Shown here: positions 15,501 through 23,009 of the stretch, piece by piece
Layout of the letters: the number at the start of each line of letters is the position of its first letter
Numbering within the stretch: the stretch's first letter is position 1
Origin: Ramlibacter sp. WS9
GTDB lineage: Bacteria > Pseudomonadota > Gammaproteobacteria > Burkholderiales > Burkholderiaceae_C
Reading direction: 5' to 3'
DNA: 46,655 nucleotides
NCBI RefSeq assembly: GCF_003797765.1
Contig: NZ_RKMB01000035.1
Location: 1-46,655 of the forward strand
Position numbers and translations under genes: made by a program
The notes under the pieces: generated by a model
Databases searched by the model: none
Seen by the model: the letters and a program-made list of their open reading frames with translations, nothing else
What the model was told of the DNA's origin: nothing

Positions 15501-15953
15501 CGCTGGGCCGCGCGCGTCACCGACGTGCGCAACTGGTTCTTCTTCGCGGCGAGCGAGCGCTGGCGCGAGGACGGCCGCGAGCACGAGCACTATTCGGACT
15601 CCGGCGGCAAGTCCGGCGGGCAGAAGGAGAAGCTGGCCTACACCATCCTGGCGGCCAGCCTGGCTTACCAGTTCGGCCTCGAGTGGGGTGCCGCGCGCTC
15701 ACGCGGTTTCCGCTTCGTGCTGATCGACGAGGCCTTCGGCCGCGGCTCCGATGAATCGGCGCGCTACGGGCTAGAGTTGTTTCGCCAGCTGAACCTCCAG
15801 CTGCTCGTCGTCACGCCTCTGCAGAAAATCCACATCATCGAGCCCCATGTGTACAGCGTCGGCTTCGTGCACAACGAAGGCGGCAGCGACTCGCGGCTGC
15901 GCAATCTGACCATCGAGGAGTACCGCGCCGAGCGCGAGGCGCGCGGGCAATGA
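12573..15953 (+). CDS. jetC: Wadjet subunit JetC (SMC/MukB-like ATPase)
   Basis: A 1126-residue SMC-like ATPase. The N-terminal head holds Walker A GDIGSGKST (50-58). Long coiled coils follow, broken by a hinge-like globular part near 490-620. The C-terminal head holds the ABC signature SGGKSGGQ (1010-1017) and Walker B FVLIDEAF (Asp1052, Glu1053). JetC dimers with JetA and JetB form a loop-extruding condensin that selects small circular DNA. I start it at ATG 12573 (MKNDPLALDF), just before the conserved head domain; an upstream in-frame extension is rejected. No zinc-hook CxxC is present, which separates it from Rad50. It ends 31 nt before jetD. Intact, with no frameshift visible. Confidence 0.93.
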   Translation: MKNDPLALDFLADEQLAGFRLQRLEVLNWGTFDRRVWTLRTDGRNALLTGDIGSGKSTLVDALTTLLVPAHRVAYNKAAGAEARERTLRSYVLGHYKSERSDLGSAGRPVALRDAASYSVLLGVFRNAGYGQTVTLAQVFWFKEPHGQPARLYVVAERELGIASDFAGFGPDVTKLRKRLRAAGVLVEESFPPYGAQFRRLMGIRNEQALELFHQTVSMKSVGNLTEFVRHHMLEPFEVAPRLQALIAHFDDLHRAHEAVLKAKCQLALLEPLVTDCGRHEDLQDEIAQLRAAREALRAYFAGLKAGLLERRLELLDAELARHAHRIERLDAQKSLQQAEERELRRAIADNGGDRLERLALDIATREQEKLRRQERSRRYDELRSALQLLPMRDAADFLTQRQLGMQLREAAAETEARLQNEATETGVAFAQGRQEHEVLSAEIVSLKARRNNIDGQQVAMRAALCHALKLDESSMPFAGELIQVRADQRDWEGAAERVLRNFGLSLLVPDEHYARVSEWVDRTHLKGRLVYFRVRASRRNAPADLPALHPGSLVHKLAIKPDSPYYAWLERELAHRFDYACAGSAEQFRREARAITQAGMVKAAGERHEKDDRHRIDDRGRYVLGWSNQAKIDALQARSRVLEARLGEIAGRVAALQQEQRAARDRQQALGKLEEYRDFAELDWHAVAADIARLQDEQRALRAASDILETLGERLQATEAALAETERVLRERAGERAQAMLKKEQAEALLVETRAILAGPDATAHAARFGQIELLRADALGEHGLAVESCDPREHDMRRWLQERIDAEDKKLARLREKIVRAMVEYKEAYKLDTLEVDASVEAGGEFRAMLDQLRADDLPRFEARFKELLNENTIREVANFQSQLAREREQIRERIAQINGSLTQIDYNPGRFIVLEAQPAPDADIRDFQAELRACTEGALSGSDDAQYSEAKFLQVKLIIERFRGREGSAEMDRRWAARVTDVRNWFFFAASERWREDGREHEHYSDSGGKSGGQKEKLAYTILAASLAYQFGLEWGAARSRGFRFVLIDEAFGRGSDESARYGLELFRQLNLQLLVVTPLQKIHIIEPHVYSVGFVHNEGGSDSRLRNLTIEEYRAEREARGQ

Positions 15954-15984
15954 GCACCGCGGTGTTCGGCAAGCTGATTGCCCC

Positions 15985-17178
15985 ATGAGCGCGGCCTGGA
16001 CCCATCCCGTGGATCTGCGCGCGCAGGTGCTGCGCCTGTGGGATCAGGGGCGTCTGCTGGCCTGCCTGGTGGATGAAGGCAGCACGCAGTTCCCCTTGCG
16101 CATGGCGCTGCGATGTCCCGATTCGGCCGATTGCACCAGCCGCTTTGACGAGGTGCGCGCCTGGTCGCAGGGTTTGCAGCAAGGCGCCATGGAGGGCTAT
16201 CGACTGGCGATCCGCGAGTGGAAGCACCCGGTGCTCGGGCGCAACGCGTTGCCGCAGCAAGCGTGGATCGACTCGCTGGACGATGCGCTGCGCCTCGCCG
16301 GCAAGGCGTCCGAGGCGCGACGTTTCGCCACGCTGCTGGCGGCGACACGCAAGCGGCAGCCGGTCCTGGTGCCCTGGCTCGCACGGCGCCCCTTGCAGGC
16401 GCTCGCGCTCAGCCAGGAGTGGACGCGCCTGCTCGACGTGGTCGCCTGGCTGCAGGCCTGTCCGAGGCCCGGCATCTACCTGCGCCAAGTGGACGTGGCC
16501 GGCGTCGACAGCAAGTTCATCGAACAGCACCGCGCCGTGCTGGCCGAGCTGCTCGATCTGGCCTTGCCGGCGCAGGCATTCGACGCCGGCGCGGCCGGCC
16601 TCGCCAATTTCGCGCGCCGCTATGGGTTTCGCGACAAGCCGGTGCGCATCCGCTTCCGGCTGCTGGACCCGCGGCGCTCGCTGCTGGGCACCGGTGGCGG
16701 CGAAGACATCACACTGGACGCCGACAGCTTCGCGCAGCTGCGACCCGGGGCCTCGCGCGTGTTCATCACCGAAAACGAGATCAATTTCCTCGCATTTCCC
16801 GCCGCGCTGGACAGCCTGGTCATCTTCGGCGCCGGGTATGGCCTGGAAACGCTGGCCGACATTCCCTGGCTGCACGACAAGGAAGTCCACTACTGGGGCG
16901 ACATCGACACCCATGGCTTCGCGATCCTTGACGAACTGCGTTCGGGCCTGCCGCATGCCCGGTCATTCCTGATGGACCGGCAGACCCTCATGACCCATGA
17001 AGCGCACTGGACCGACGAACAGCGCCCGGCGGTCCGCGAACTCGAGCATCTCGCCGCCGACGAACGCACGCTTTACGACGACCTGCGCCGGCAACGCCTG
17101 ATACCGCGCCAGTTGCGGCTTGAGCAGGAGCGCGTCGGGTTCGGCCACCTGTTGACCGCGTTGGCCACCCTCGGCTGA
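15985..17178 (+). CDS. jetD: Wadjet nuclease subunit JetD (DUF3322/DUF2220, Toprim)
   Basis: A 397-residue protein with an N-terminal DUF3322 region and a C-terminal DUF2220 region of the Toprim fold related to topoisomerase VI subunit A. Metal-binding acidic residues are visible: Glu263 and Glu265 in FITENEINFLAFP, and Asp306 and Asp308 in YWGDIDTHGF. In characterised Wadjet systems JetD cleaves the plasmid once JetABC has extruded it. The C-terminal RLEQERV segment is family-typical. It starts 31 nt after jetC and is the last gene of the cassette; no terminator is obvious before the LysR gene. All four core Wadjet genes are therefore present and apparently intact. Confidence 0.92.
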   Translation: MSAAWTHPVDLRAQVLRLWDQGRLLACLVDEGSTQFPLRMALRCPDSADCTSRFDEVRAWSQGLQQGAMEGYRLAIREWKHPVLGRNALPQQAWIDSLDDALRLAGKASEARRFATLLAATRKRQPVLVPWLARRPLQALALSQEWTRLLDVVAWLQACPRPGIYLRQVDVAGVDSKFIEQHRAVLAELLDLALPAQAFDAGAAGLANFARRYGFRDKPVRIRFRLLDPRRSLLGTGGGEDITLDADSFAQLRPGASRVFITENEINFLAFPAALDSLVIFGAGYGLETLADIPWLHDKEVHYWGDIDTHGFAILDELRSGLPHARSFLMDRQTLMTHEAHWTDEQRPAVRELEHLAADERTLYDDLRRQRLIPRQLRLEQERVGFGHLLTALATLG

Positions 17179-17265
17179 TCACTCGCCCGCCTGCGCTACC
17201 TCCGCGGGCCGCCCAAGCCGCGCCAACACCCTGCCGGCAAGGCGGCCATCGCCGATTGCGATGAC

Positions 17266-17283
17266 AAAAGCGATTTCGTTAGG
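17266..17283 (+). promoter_or_regulatory. 18-bp motif shared by the lysR and leuC leaders (copy 1)
   Basis: AAAAGCGATTTCGTTAGG lies upstream of the LysR start and matches 14 of 18 positions of a site just before leuC (18276-18293). It continues into GGAAA, so TTTC-N7-GAAA forms a T-N11-A type inverted repeat, which LysR proteins often bind. It could be a shared operator for autoregulation and leuC control. Confidence 0.35.
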
Positions 17284-17326
17284 GGAAAATATCCTTGGCC
17301 TTCGCGCACGGCGATGGGCCGCCCTC

Positions 17327-18277
17327 ATGAAACCCTCCGAACGCAACTTCGCCCGCCGGATCGACCTCACGTCACTGCAGCTCTTTGTGGCGGTGTGCGA
17401 GCTCGGTAGCATCGGCAAGGCGGCTGAGCGCGAATTCATCGCGGCCTCGGCGGTGAGCAAACGGCTGTCGGACCTGGAAGCGACGCTGGACACGCCCCTG
17501 CTGTACCGCCATACACGCGGCGTGGACCTGACGCCGGCCGGCGAGAGCCTGCTGCACCATGCGCGTTCGGTGCTGTTCAGCCTGGAGAAGATGCAGGGCG
17601 AGCTTTCCGAATACGCCGACGGCGTGCGCGGCCATGTGCGCATCCACGCCAGCATCTCGGCCATCGTCCAGTTCCTGCCCGAGGACCTGGGCCGCTTCGT
17701 GCAGGCCCATCCCGAGGTCAAGATCGACCTGGAAGAGCACCTGTCCACGGAAGTGGTGCGGGCGGTGCAGGAAGGCGCGGCCGACCTGGGCATCTGCAAC
17801 GGCGGCGTTCTGGGCAGTGGGCATGAGCTACAGACCCGGCCGTACCGTCAGGACCAACTGGTGCTGATCGTGCCGCGGCGACACTCCTTGGCGCGCAGGA
17901 AATCCGTGGCGTTCGAGGACACGCTGGATTTCGACCACGTCGGCCTGCACTCCAACAGCTCGATCTACCTCGCGATGCGCGACGCGGCTGCCGCCGGCGG
18001 CCGCACCATCAAGCTGCGTATCCATGTCACCGGCCTGGATGCCATGTGCCGGATGATCCACAACGGGCTGGGCGTGGGCGTGATGCCGCGCCGCGCCTTC
18101 GAGCTGATGCACGGCGTCGGCGACCTGGAGTGCGTGCGGCTGACGGATGCCTGGGCCGCGCGCAACATCGACCTCGTGGCGCGCGACTTCTCCACGCTGC
18201 CGGTCACGGCGCGGCTGCTGGTCGATCACCTGCATGCGGGCGCGGAACAGACCGAGCCGCTCGCCACCACCGAATAA
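17327..18277 (+). CDS. LysR-family transcriptional regulator
   Basis: A 316-residue LysR regulator. The N-terminal helix-turn-helix (about 12-70) shows LTSLQLFVAVCELGSIGKAA and SAVSKRLSDLEATL, then a linker helix and a two-lobed effector domain (about 95-300). I start it at ATG 17327, giving a normal short lead before the helix-turn-helix; ATG 17261 would add 22 residues without homology. It is transcribed in the same direction as leuC and ends 24 nt before it, unlike the usual divergent LysR arrangement, so it may be co-transcribed with the leucine genes. The substrate-binding domain gives no clue to the effector; leucine-pathway control is inferred from position and a shared upstream motif. 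Confidence 0.88.
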   Translation: MKPSERNFARRIDLTSLQLFVAVCELGSIGKAAEREFIAASAVSKRLSDLEATLDTPLLYRHTRGVDLTPAGESLLHHARSVLFSLEKMQGELSEYADGVRGHVRIHASISAIVQFLPEDLGRFVQAHPEVKIDLEEHLSTEVVRAVQEGAADLGICNGGVLGSGHELQTRPYRQDQLVLIVPRRHSLARRKSVAFEDTLDFDHVGLHSNSSIYLAMRDAAAAGGRTIKLRIHVTGLDAMCRMIHNGLGVGVMPRRAFELMHGVGDLECVRLTDAWAARNIDLVARDFSTLPVTARLLVDHLHAGAEQTEPLATTE

Positions 18278-18293
18278 AATCGCTTTCACTAGG
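18276..18293 (+). promoter_or_regulatory. 18-bp motif shared by the lysR and leuC leaders (copy 2)
   Basis: AAAATCGCTTTCACTAGG overlaps the LysR stop codon and includes part of the leuC ribosome-binding site (AGGA). It matches 14 of 18 positions of the site upstream of the LysR gene. Binding here would directly affect leuC expression. Only two copies are seen, so chance similarity is possible. Confidence 0.35.
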
Positions 18294-18301
18294 AACACCC
18301 C

Positions 18302-19723
18302 ATGGGCAGAACCCTCTACGACAAGATCTGGGACGAACACGTCGTCCACACCGAGGAGGACGGCACCGCCATCCTCTACATCGACCGGCACCTGGTCCAT
18401 GAAGTAACCAGCCCGCAAGCGTTCGAGGGCCTGCGCGAGGCCGGCCGCAAGGTCTGGCGCATCAGCTCCATCGTCGCGACAGCCGACCACAACACGCCCA
18501 CCACCGGCTGGGAACTCGGCTACGACGGCATCACCGACCCGATCAGCAAGGAACAGGTCACCACGCTGGACAAGAACATCAGCGAGTTCGGGTCGGCCGC
18601 CTACTTCCCGTTCCTGTCCAAGCGCCAAGGGATCGTGCACGTGATCGGCCCCGAGCAAGGCGCGACGCTGCCGGGGATGACCGTGGTGTGCGGGGACTCG
18701 CACACGTCGACCCACGGTGCCTTCGGCGCGCTGGCCCACGGCATCGGCACCAGCGAGGTCGAGCACGTGATGGCCACGCAGACCCTGCTGGCCAAGAAGG
18801 CCAAGAACCTGCTGGTCAAGGTCGAGGGCAGGCTGGCCCCCGGCGTGACGGCCAAGGACATCGTCCTGGCCATCATCGGGCGCATCGGCACCGCCGGCGG
18901 CACGGGCTACACCATTGAATTTGCTGGTTCCGCCATCCGCTCGCTGTCGATGGAAGGCCGCATGACGGTCTGCAACATGGCCATCGAGGCCGGCGCACGG
19001 GCCGGGCTGGTGGCCGTGGACGAAAAAACCATCGAGTACGTCAAAGGCCGGCCGCTCGCGCCCACCGGTGTCGAATGGGAACAGGCTGTCGCCTACTGGA
19101 AGGAGTTGCAGTCTGACGCCGATGCGAAGTTCGACACCGTGGTCGAGCTCGACGCCACGCAGATCATCCCGCAAGTCACCTGGGGCACCTCGCCCGAGAT
19201 GGTGCTGGGGGTGGACGCCCGCGTGCCGGACCCGGACAAGGAAAAGGACGCGAGCAAGCGCGGCGCGATCGAGCGCGCGCTGGTCTACATGGGCCTGGAA
19301 CCGGGCAAGGCGCTGAACGACATCTACGTGGACAAGGTGTTCATCGGCTCGTGCACCAACAGCCGCATCGAGGACATGCGCGAGGCTGCTGCCGTCGTGA
19401 AGAAACTGGGCCAGAAGGTCGCGAAGAACATCAAGCTGGCGATGGTGGTCCCGGGCTCGGGCCTGGTGAAGGAACAGGCCGAACGCGAAGGCCTGCACGA
19501 AATCTTCAAGGCGGCGGGCTTCGAGTGGCGCGAGCCGGGCTGCTCGATGTGCCTGGCGATGAACGCCGACCGGCTCGAGCCGGGCGAGCGCTGCGCATCC
19601 ACCAGCAACCGCAACTTCGAAGGACGCCAGGGCGCCGGCGGCCGCACGCACCTGGTCAGCCCCGCCATGGCTGCCGCCGCCGCGGTGCACGGGCACTTCG
19701 TCGACGTCCGCCAGTTCGCGTAA
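18302..19723 (+). CDS. leuC: 3-isopropylmalate dehydratase large subunit
   Basis: A 473-residue aconitase-family enzyme of leucine biosynthesis that, with LeuD, isomerises 2-isopropylmalate to 3-isopropylmalate. [4Fe-4S] ligands are visible in FIGSCTNSRIEDM (one Cys) and WREPGCSMCLAMN (two Cys). GDSHTSTHGAFGALAHGIGTSEVEHV is the conserved substrate-domain block. Length is normal. AGGA precedes the ATG. leuD follows after 9 nt with its own GGAAA site, so the two subunits are co-expressed. Confidence 0.96.
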   Translation: MGRTLYDKIWDEHVVHTEEDGTAILYIDRHLVHEVTSPQAFEGLREAGRKVWRISSIVATADHNTPTTGWELGYDGITDPISKEQVTTLDKNISEFGSAAYFPFLSKRQGIVHVIGPEQGATLPGMTVVCGDSHTSTHGAFGALAHGIGTSEVEHVMATQTLLAKKAKNLLVKVEGRLAPGVTAKDIVLAIIGRIGTAGGTGYTIEFAGSAIRSLSMEGRMTVCNMAIEAGARAGLVAVDEKTIEYVKGRPLAPTGVEWEQAVAYWKELQSDADAKFDTVVELDATQIIPQVTWGTSPEMVLGVDARVPDPDKEKDASKRGAIERALVYMGLEPGKALNDIYVDKVFIGSCTNSRIEDMREAAAVVKKLGQKVAKNIKLAMVVPGSGLVKEQAEREGLHEIFKAAGFEWREPGCSMCLAMNADRLEPGERCASTSNRNFEGRQGAGGRTHLVSPAMAAAAAVHGHFVDVRQFA

Positions 19724-19732
19724 GGAAACGCC

Positions 19733-20380
19733 ATGCAAAAGTTCAATGTGCACAAGGGTCTCGTGGCCCCGATGGACCGCGAGAACGTCGATACCGACGC
19801 GATCATCCCCAAGCAATTCCTGAAGTCGATCCGCAAAACCGGCTTCGGCCAGAACCTGTTCGACGAATGGCGCTACCTGGACCACGGCGAGCCGGGCCAG
19901 GATCCGGCCTCGCGCAAGCCCAACCCCGACTTCGTGCTGAACCAGCCGCGCTACAAAGGCGCTTCGATCCTGCTGGCACGCAAGAACTTCGGCTGCGGTT
20001 CGTCGCGCGAGCATGCGCCCTGGGCGCTGGACCAGTATGGTTTCCGGGCCATCATTGCCCCGAGCTATGCAGACATCTTCTTCAACAACTGCTTCAAGAA
20101 CGGCCTGCTGCCGATCGTCTTGCCTGAGGCGCAGGTCACGGCGCTGTTCGACGAGGCGTTGGCCTTTCCCGGCTACCAGCTCACGGTCGATCTGGAGCGC
20201 CAGGTCGTCGTCAAGCCGCAGGGGGAAGAACTGGCGTTCGACGTCCAGCCCTTTCGCAAGTTCTGCTTGACCAACGGCTTCGACGACATCGGCCTGACCT
20301 TGCGCCAGTCCGACAAAATCAAGGCCTTCGAGGCCGAGCGCCTCGCCACCAAGCCCTGGCTTGCCCATATATTGAGATAA
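19733..20380 (+). CDS. leuD: 3-isopropylmalate dehydratase small subunit
   Basis: A 215-residue partner of LeuC that forms the swivelling aconitase domain 4. Family motifs are MDRENVDTDAIIPKQFL near the N-terminus and NFGCGSSREHAPWAL in the middle, the latter carrying substrate-binding Ser and Arg. The length fits the bacterial two-subunit enzyme. A GC-rich repeat separates it from leuB. Confidence 0.96.
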   Translation: MQKFNVHKGLVAPMDRENVDTDAIIPKQFLKSIRKTGFGQNLFDEWRYLDHGEPGQDPASRKPNPDFVLNQPRYKGASILLARKNFGCGSSREHAPWALDQYGFRAIIAPSYADIFFNNCFKNGLLPIVLPEAQVTALFDEALAFPGYQLTVDLERQVVVKPQGEELAFDVQPFRKFCLTNGFDDIGLTLRQSDKIKAFEAERLATKPWLAHILR

Positions 20381-20453
20381 CACCCCCGAAGCGCCTACGG
20401 CGCCTCCCCCTCAAGGGGGCGACACCAGCGGCCCGGCAAAGCCGGTTCCGCGG
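20381..20453. repeat. GC-rich intergenic repeat, type A copy 1 (leuD-leuB)
   Basis: This element starts CACCCCCGAAGCGCCT and contains two hairpins, CCCCCT-CA-AGGGGG and CCGGC-AAA-GCCGG, ending TTCCGCGG. A second copy lies between truA and trpF (26787-26880), with an extra internal segment of about 20 nt. Such elements are common between genes in Comamonadaceae. It lies inside the leu operon and could affect read-through or mRNA stability. Confidence 0.8.
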
Positions 20454-20475
20454 TGTCCCCCGAAACGGAGAAATA

Positions 20476-21588
20476 ATGAAAATCGCAGTTCTGCCGGGTG
20501 ACGGCATCGGCACCGAGATCGTCGCGGAAGCGGTGAAGGTCCTCAACGTGCTGGACCTCCAATTCGAGATGGAGTCGGCCCTGGTCGGCGGCGCGGCCTA
20601 CGAGGCCCACGGCCATCCCCTGCCCGAAGCCACGCTCAAACTGGCCAAGGAAGCCGACGCCGTGCTGTTCGGCGCCGTCGGCGACTGGAAGTACGACAAG
20701 CTGGATCGGCCGCTGCGCCCCGAGCAGGCGATTCTGGGCCTGCGCAAGAACCTGGGCCTGTTCGCCAACTTCCGCCCGGCCATCTGCTACGAGCAGCTGG
20801 TGGATGCCTCCAGCCTGAAGCCCGAGCTGATCTCTGGCCTGGACATCCTCATCATCCGCGAGCTGACCGGCGATATCTACTTCGGCGCGCCCCGCGGCCG
20901 TCGCACGGCCGTGGACGGCCATTTCCCTGGCGCCGAGGAAGCCTTCGACACCATGCGCTACTCGCGCCCGGAGATCGAGCGCATCGCCCACGTGGCCTTC
21001 CAGGCCGCCCGCAAGCGCAGCAAGCGGGTCACCAGCGTGGACAAGGCCAATGTGCTGGAAACCTTCCAGTTCTGGAAGGACGTGGTCACCGAGGTCGGCA
21101 AGGAGTACCCGGACGTCGAACTGGATCACATGTACGTGGACAACGCCGCCATGCAGCTGGTTCGTGCGCCCAAGAAGTTCGACGTAGTCGTCACCGGCAA
21201 CATGTTCGGGGACATCCTCTCGGACGAAGCCGCCATGCTCACCGGCTCGATCGGCATGTTGCCCTCGGCCAGCCTGAATTCCAGCAACCAGGGCCTGTAC
21301 GAACCCAGCCACGGCAGCGCCCCGGATATCGCGGGCAAGGGCATCGCCAATCCTTTGGCTACAATATTGTCTGCTGCCATGATGCTCCGCTTTTCCTTGA
21401 ACCAAGCCCAAGCCGCCGACCGTATCGAGTCCGCGGTGAAGGACGTGCTCGCCTCCGGCCTGCGCACGGCGGACATCTATTCCGACGGCAAGAGCTCCAC
21501 GACCCCTGCGGTAGTGAAAGTCGGCACCCGCGAGATGGGCGATGCCGTCGTGGCCGCGATCACCACGAAGAAGATTACCAAGAGCTAG
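20476..21588 (+). CDS. leuB: 3-isopropylmalate dehydrogenase
   Basis: A 370-residue NAD-dependent beta-decarboxylating dehydrogenase that converts 3-isopropylmalate to 2-oxoisocaproate, completing the leuCDB set. Motifs include LPGDGIGTEI at the N-terminus, LRKNLGLFANFRP, RELTGDIYFG with the catalytic region, VDKANVLE, and the NAD/metal site NMFGDILSDEAAMLTGSIG followed by EPSHGSAPDIAGKGIANP. ACGGAG precedes the ATG. Length is normal. A hairpin follows before asd. Confidence 0.97.
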   Translation: MKIAVLPGDGIGTEIVAEAVKVLNVLDLQFEMESALVGGAAYEAHGHPLPEATLKLAKEADAVLFGAVGDWKYDKLDRPLRPEQAILGLRKNLGLFANFRPAICYEQLVDASSLKPELISGLDILIIRELTGDIYFGAPRGRRTAVDGHFPGAEEAFDTMRYSRPEIERIAHVAFQAARKRSKRVTSVDKANVLETFQFWKDVVTEVGKEYPDVELDHMYVDNAAMQLVRAPKKFDVVVTGNMFGDILSDEAAMLTGSIGMLPSASLNSSNQGLYEPSHGSAPDIAGKGIANPLATILSAAMMLRFSLNQAQAADRIESAVKDVLASGLRTADIYSDGKSSTTPAVVKVGTREMGDAVVAAITTKKITKS

Positions 21589-21592
21589 CAAG

Positions 21593-21633
21593 CTCCGGTT
21601 CGTCGCGCCCTCCCCCGGCCAGACGAGCCGGAG
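21593..21633 (+). terminator. 12-bp hairpin between leuB and asd
   Basis: CTCCGGTTCGTC (21593-21604) pairs with GACGAGCCGGAG (21622-21633) over 12 positions, one being G-U, with a 17-nt loop. No clear U-run follows, so it may attenuate rather than end transcription. A second short inverted repeat, AAAGTTT/AAACTTT (21638-21653), lies between it and the asd start. Confidence 0.45.
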
Positions 21634-21668
21634 ACCAAAAGTTTTGAAACTTTGAAAAGGGCGACGAC

Positions 21669-22817
21669 ATGAAACTCAGCAACGGACAACAACCCCTGGT
21701 CGGCCTGGTCGGCTGGCGCGGCATGGTCGGCTCGGTCCTGATGGACCGCATGCAGGCCGAGGGCGACTTCGCCTTGATCGAGCCGCTGTTCTTCTCCACC
21801 TCCAACGCCGGCGGCAAGGCCCCGGCCCAGGCGAAGAACGAGACCACGCTCAAGAACGCCTTCGACATCGAAGCGCTCAAGAAGTGCGACATCGTCATCA
21901 CCGCCCAGGGCGGCGACTACACGTCCGAAGTCTTCCCCAAGCTTCGCGCCGCGGGCTGGAACGGTCACTGGATCGACGCCGCCTCCACGCTGCGCATGAA
22001 GGACGACGCGATCATCATCCTCGACCCGGTCAACATGCCGGTGATCAAGAACGCCCTGACCAAGGGCGGCAAGAACTGGATCGGCGGCAATTGCACCGTG
22101 AGCTGCATGCTGATGGGCGTGGGCGCGTTGTACAAGGCTGGCCTGGTCGAGTGGATGTCGAGCATGACCTACCAGGCGGCGTCGGGCGGTGGCGCGCAGC
22201 ATATGCGCGAGCTGCTCACGCAATTCGGCACGCTCAACGCCGAAGTGCGCTCGCTGCTCGACGACCCGAAGTCGGCCATCCTTGAGATCGACCGCAAGGT
22301 GCTGGCGCGCCAGCAATCCCTGTCCGGCGACGACATCGCCAACTTCGGCGTGCCGCTGGGCGGCTCGCTGATCCCGTGGATCGACAAGGACCTGGGCGAT
22401 GGCATGAGCAAGGAAGAGTGGAAGGCAGGCGCCGAGACCAACAAGATCCTGGGCCAAGGCGCGGGCTTCGACGTGCCGGCTGTCCCGGTCGACGGCTTCT
22501 GCGTGCGCGTGGGGGCCATGCGCTGCCACAGCCAGGCCCTGACCTTCAAGCTCAAGAAGGACGTGCCGCTGGCCGACATCGAGCAGCTCATCGCCAACGA
22601 CAACGCCTGGGTCAAGTTCGTTCCCAACACCAAGGAAGCGACGCTCAAGGACCTGACGCCCGTGGCCGTCACCGGCACACTTGGCATCCCGGTGGGCCGC
22701 GTCCGCAAGCTCGCGATGGGGCCGGAGTATGTCGGCGCTTTCACCATCGGCGACCAACTGCTGTGGGGAGCGGCCGAGCCGCTGCGCAGGATGCTGCGCA
22801 TCCTGCTTGACGCATAA
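21669..22817 (+). CDS. asd: Aspartate-semialdehyde dehydrogenase
   Basis: A 382-residue NADPH-dependent enzyme reducing aspartyl phosphate to aspartate semialdehyde, the branch point to lysine/diaminopimelate, threonine and methionine. VGLVGWRGMVGSVLMDRM is the Rossmann motif. The catalytic Cys is in GGNCTVSCMLMG, and substrate residues occur in the block beginning QAASGGGAQHMREL. It is the Gram-negative class by length and loop pattern. AAGGG precedes the start by a short distance. A long hairpin follows the stop. Confidence 0.96.
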   Translation: MKLSNGQQPLVGLVGWRGMVGSVLMDRMQAEGDFALIEPLFFSTSNAGGKAPAQAKNETTLKNAFDIEALKKCDIVITAQGGDYTSEVFPKLRAAGWNGHWIDAASTLRMKDDAIIILDPVNMPVIKNALTKGGKNWIGGNCTVSCMLMGVGALYKAGLVEWMSSMTYQAASGGGAQHMRELLTQFGTLNAEVRSLLDDPKSAILEIDRKVLARQQSLSGDDIANFGVPLGGSLIPWIDKDLGDGMSKEEWKAGAETNKILGQGAGFDVPAVPVDGFCVRVGAMRCHSQALTFKLKKDVPLADIEQLIANDNAWVKFVPNTKEATLKDLTPVAVTGTLGIPVGRVRKLAMGPEYVGAFTIGDQLLWGAAEPLRRMLRILLDA

Positions 22818-22839
22818 TCCGCGCTGCCTGCGTTGTGCG

Positions 22840-22870
22840 ACGGCCTGTAATCATCGCGCTTACAGGCCGT
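22840..22870 (+). terminator. 11-bp hairpin after asd
   Basis: ACGGCCTGTAA (22840-22850) pairs perfectly with TTACAGGCCGT (22860-22870) around a 9-nt loop, shortly after the asd stop. The downstream tract is not U-rich, so terminator strength is uncertain, but its position before an independent fimV promoter supports the role. Confidence 0.6.
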
Positions 22871-22945
22871 TGTCACATCACAACGGTTGAAGGGGTGGTA
22901 ACCATGCTCGAAGACAGCGTGCCGAAGTTAAAACCTGTCTCAGCT

Positions 22946-22974
22946 TGTCAGCCTAAGACATTGATGTTATGGTC
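22946..22974 (+). promoter_or_regulatory. Probable fimV promoter
   Basis: TTGTCA (22946-22951) and TATGGT (22969-22974) are separated by exactly 17 bp in an AT-richer part of the asd-fimV gap. It lies 35 nt before the first fimV start codon and downstream of the asd hairpin. Confidence 0.45.
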
Positions 22975-23009
22975 CTTTTAGCAAATTCAGTGTCGAGGCG
23001 TTTGTTCGC

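Noticed and set aside
12441..15590. A 1049-residue open frame on the minus strand opposite jetC
   Set aside because: It mirrors the codon bias of a GC-rich gene. The plus frame has Walker A, ABC signature and Walker B motifs; the minus frame has none and is Arg/Gln/Leu-rich without family signatures. The same applies to long antisense frames opposite sdhA, the SNF2 gene, leuC/leuD, fimV and asnB.
6200..17326. Transposon or prophage carrying the Wadjet cassette
   Set aside because: No integrase, transposase, resolvase or terminal inverted repeats are visible in or beside the cassette.
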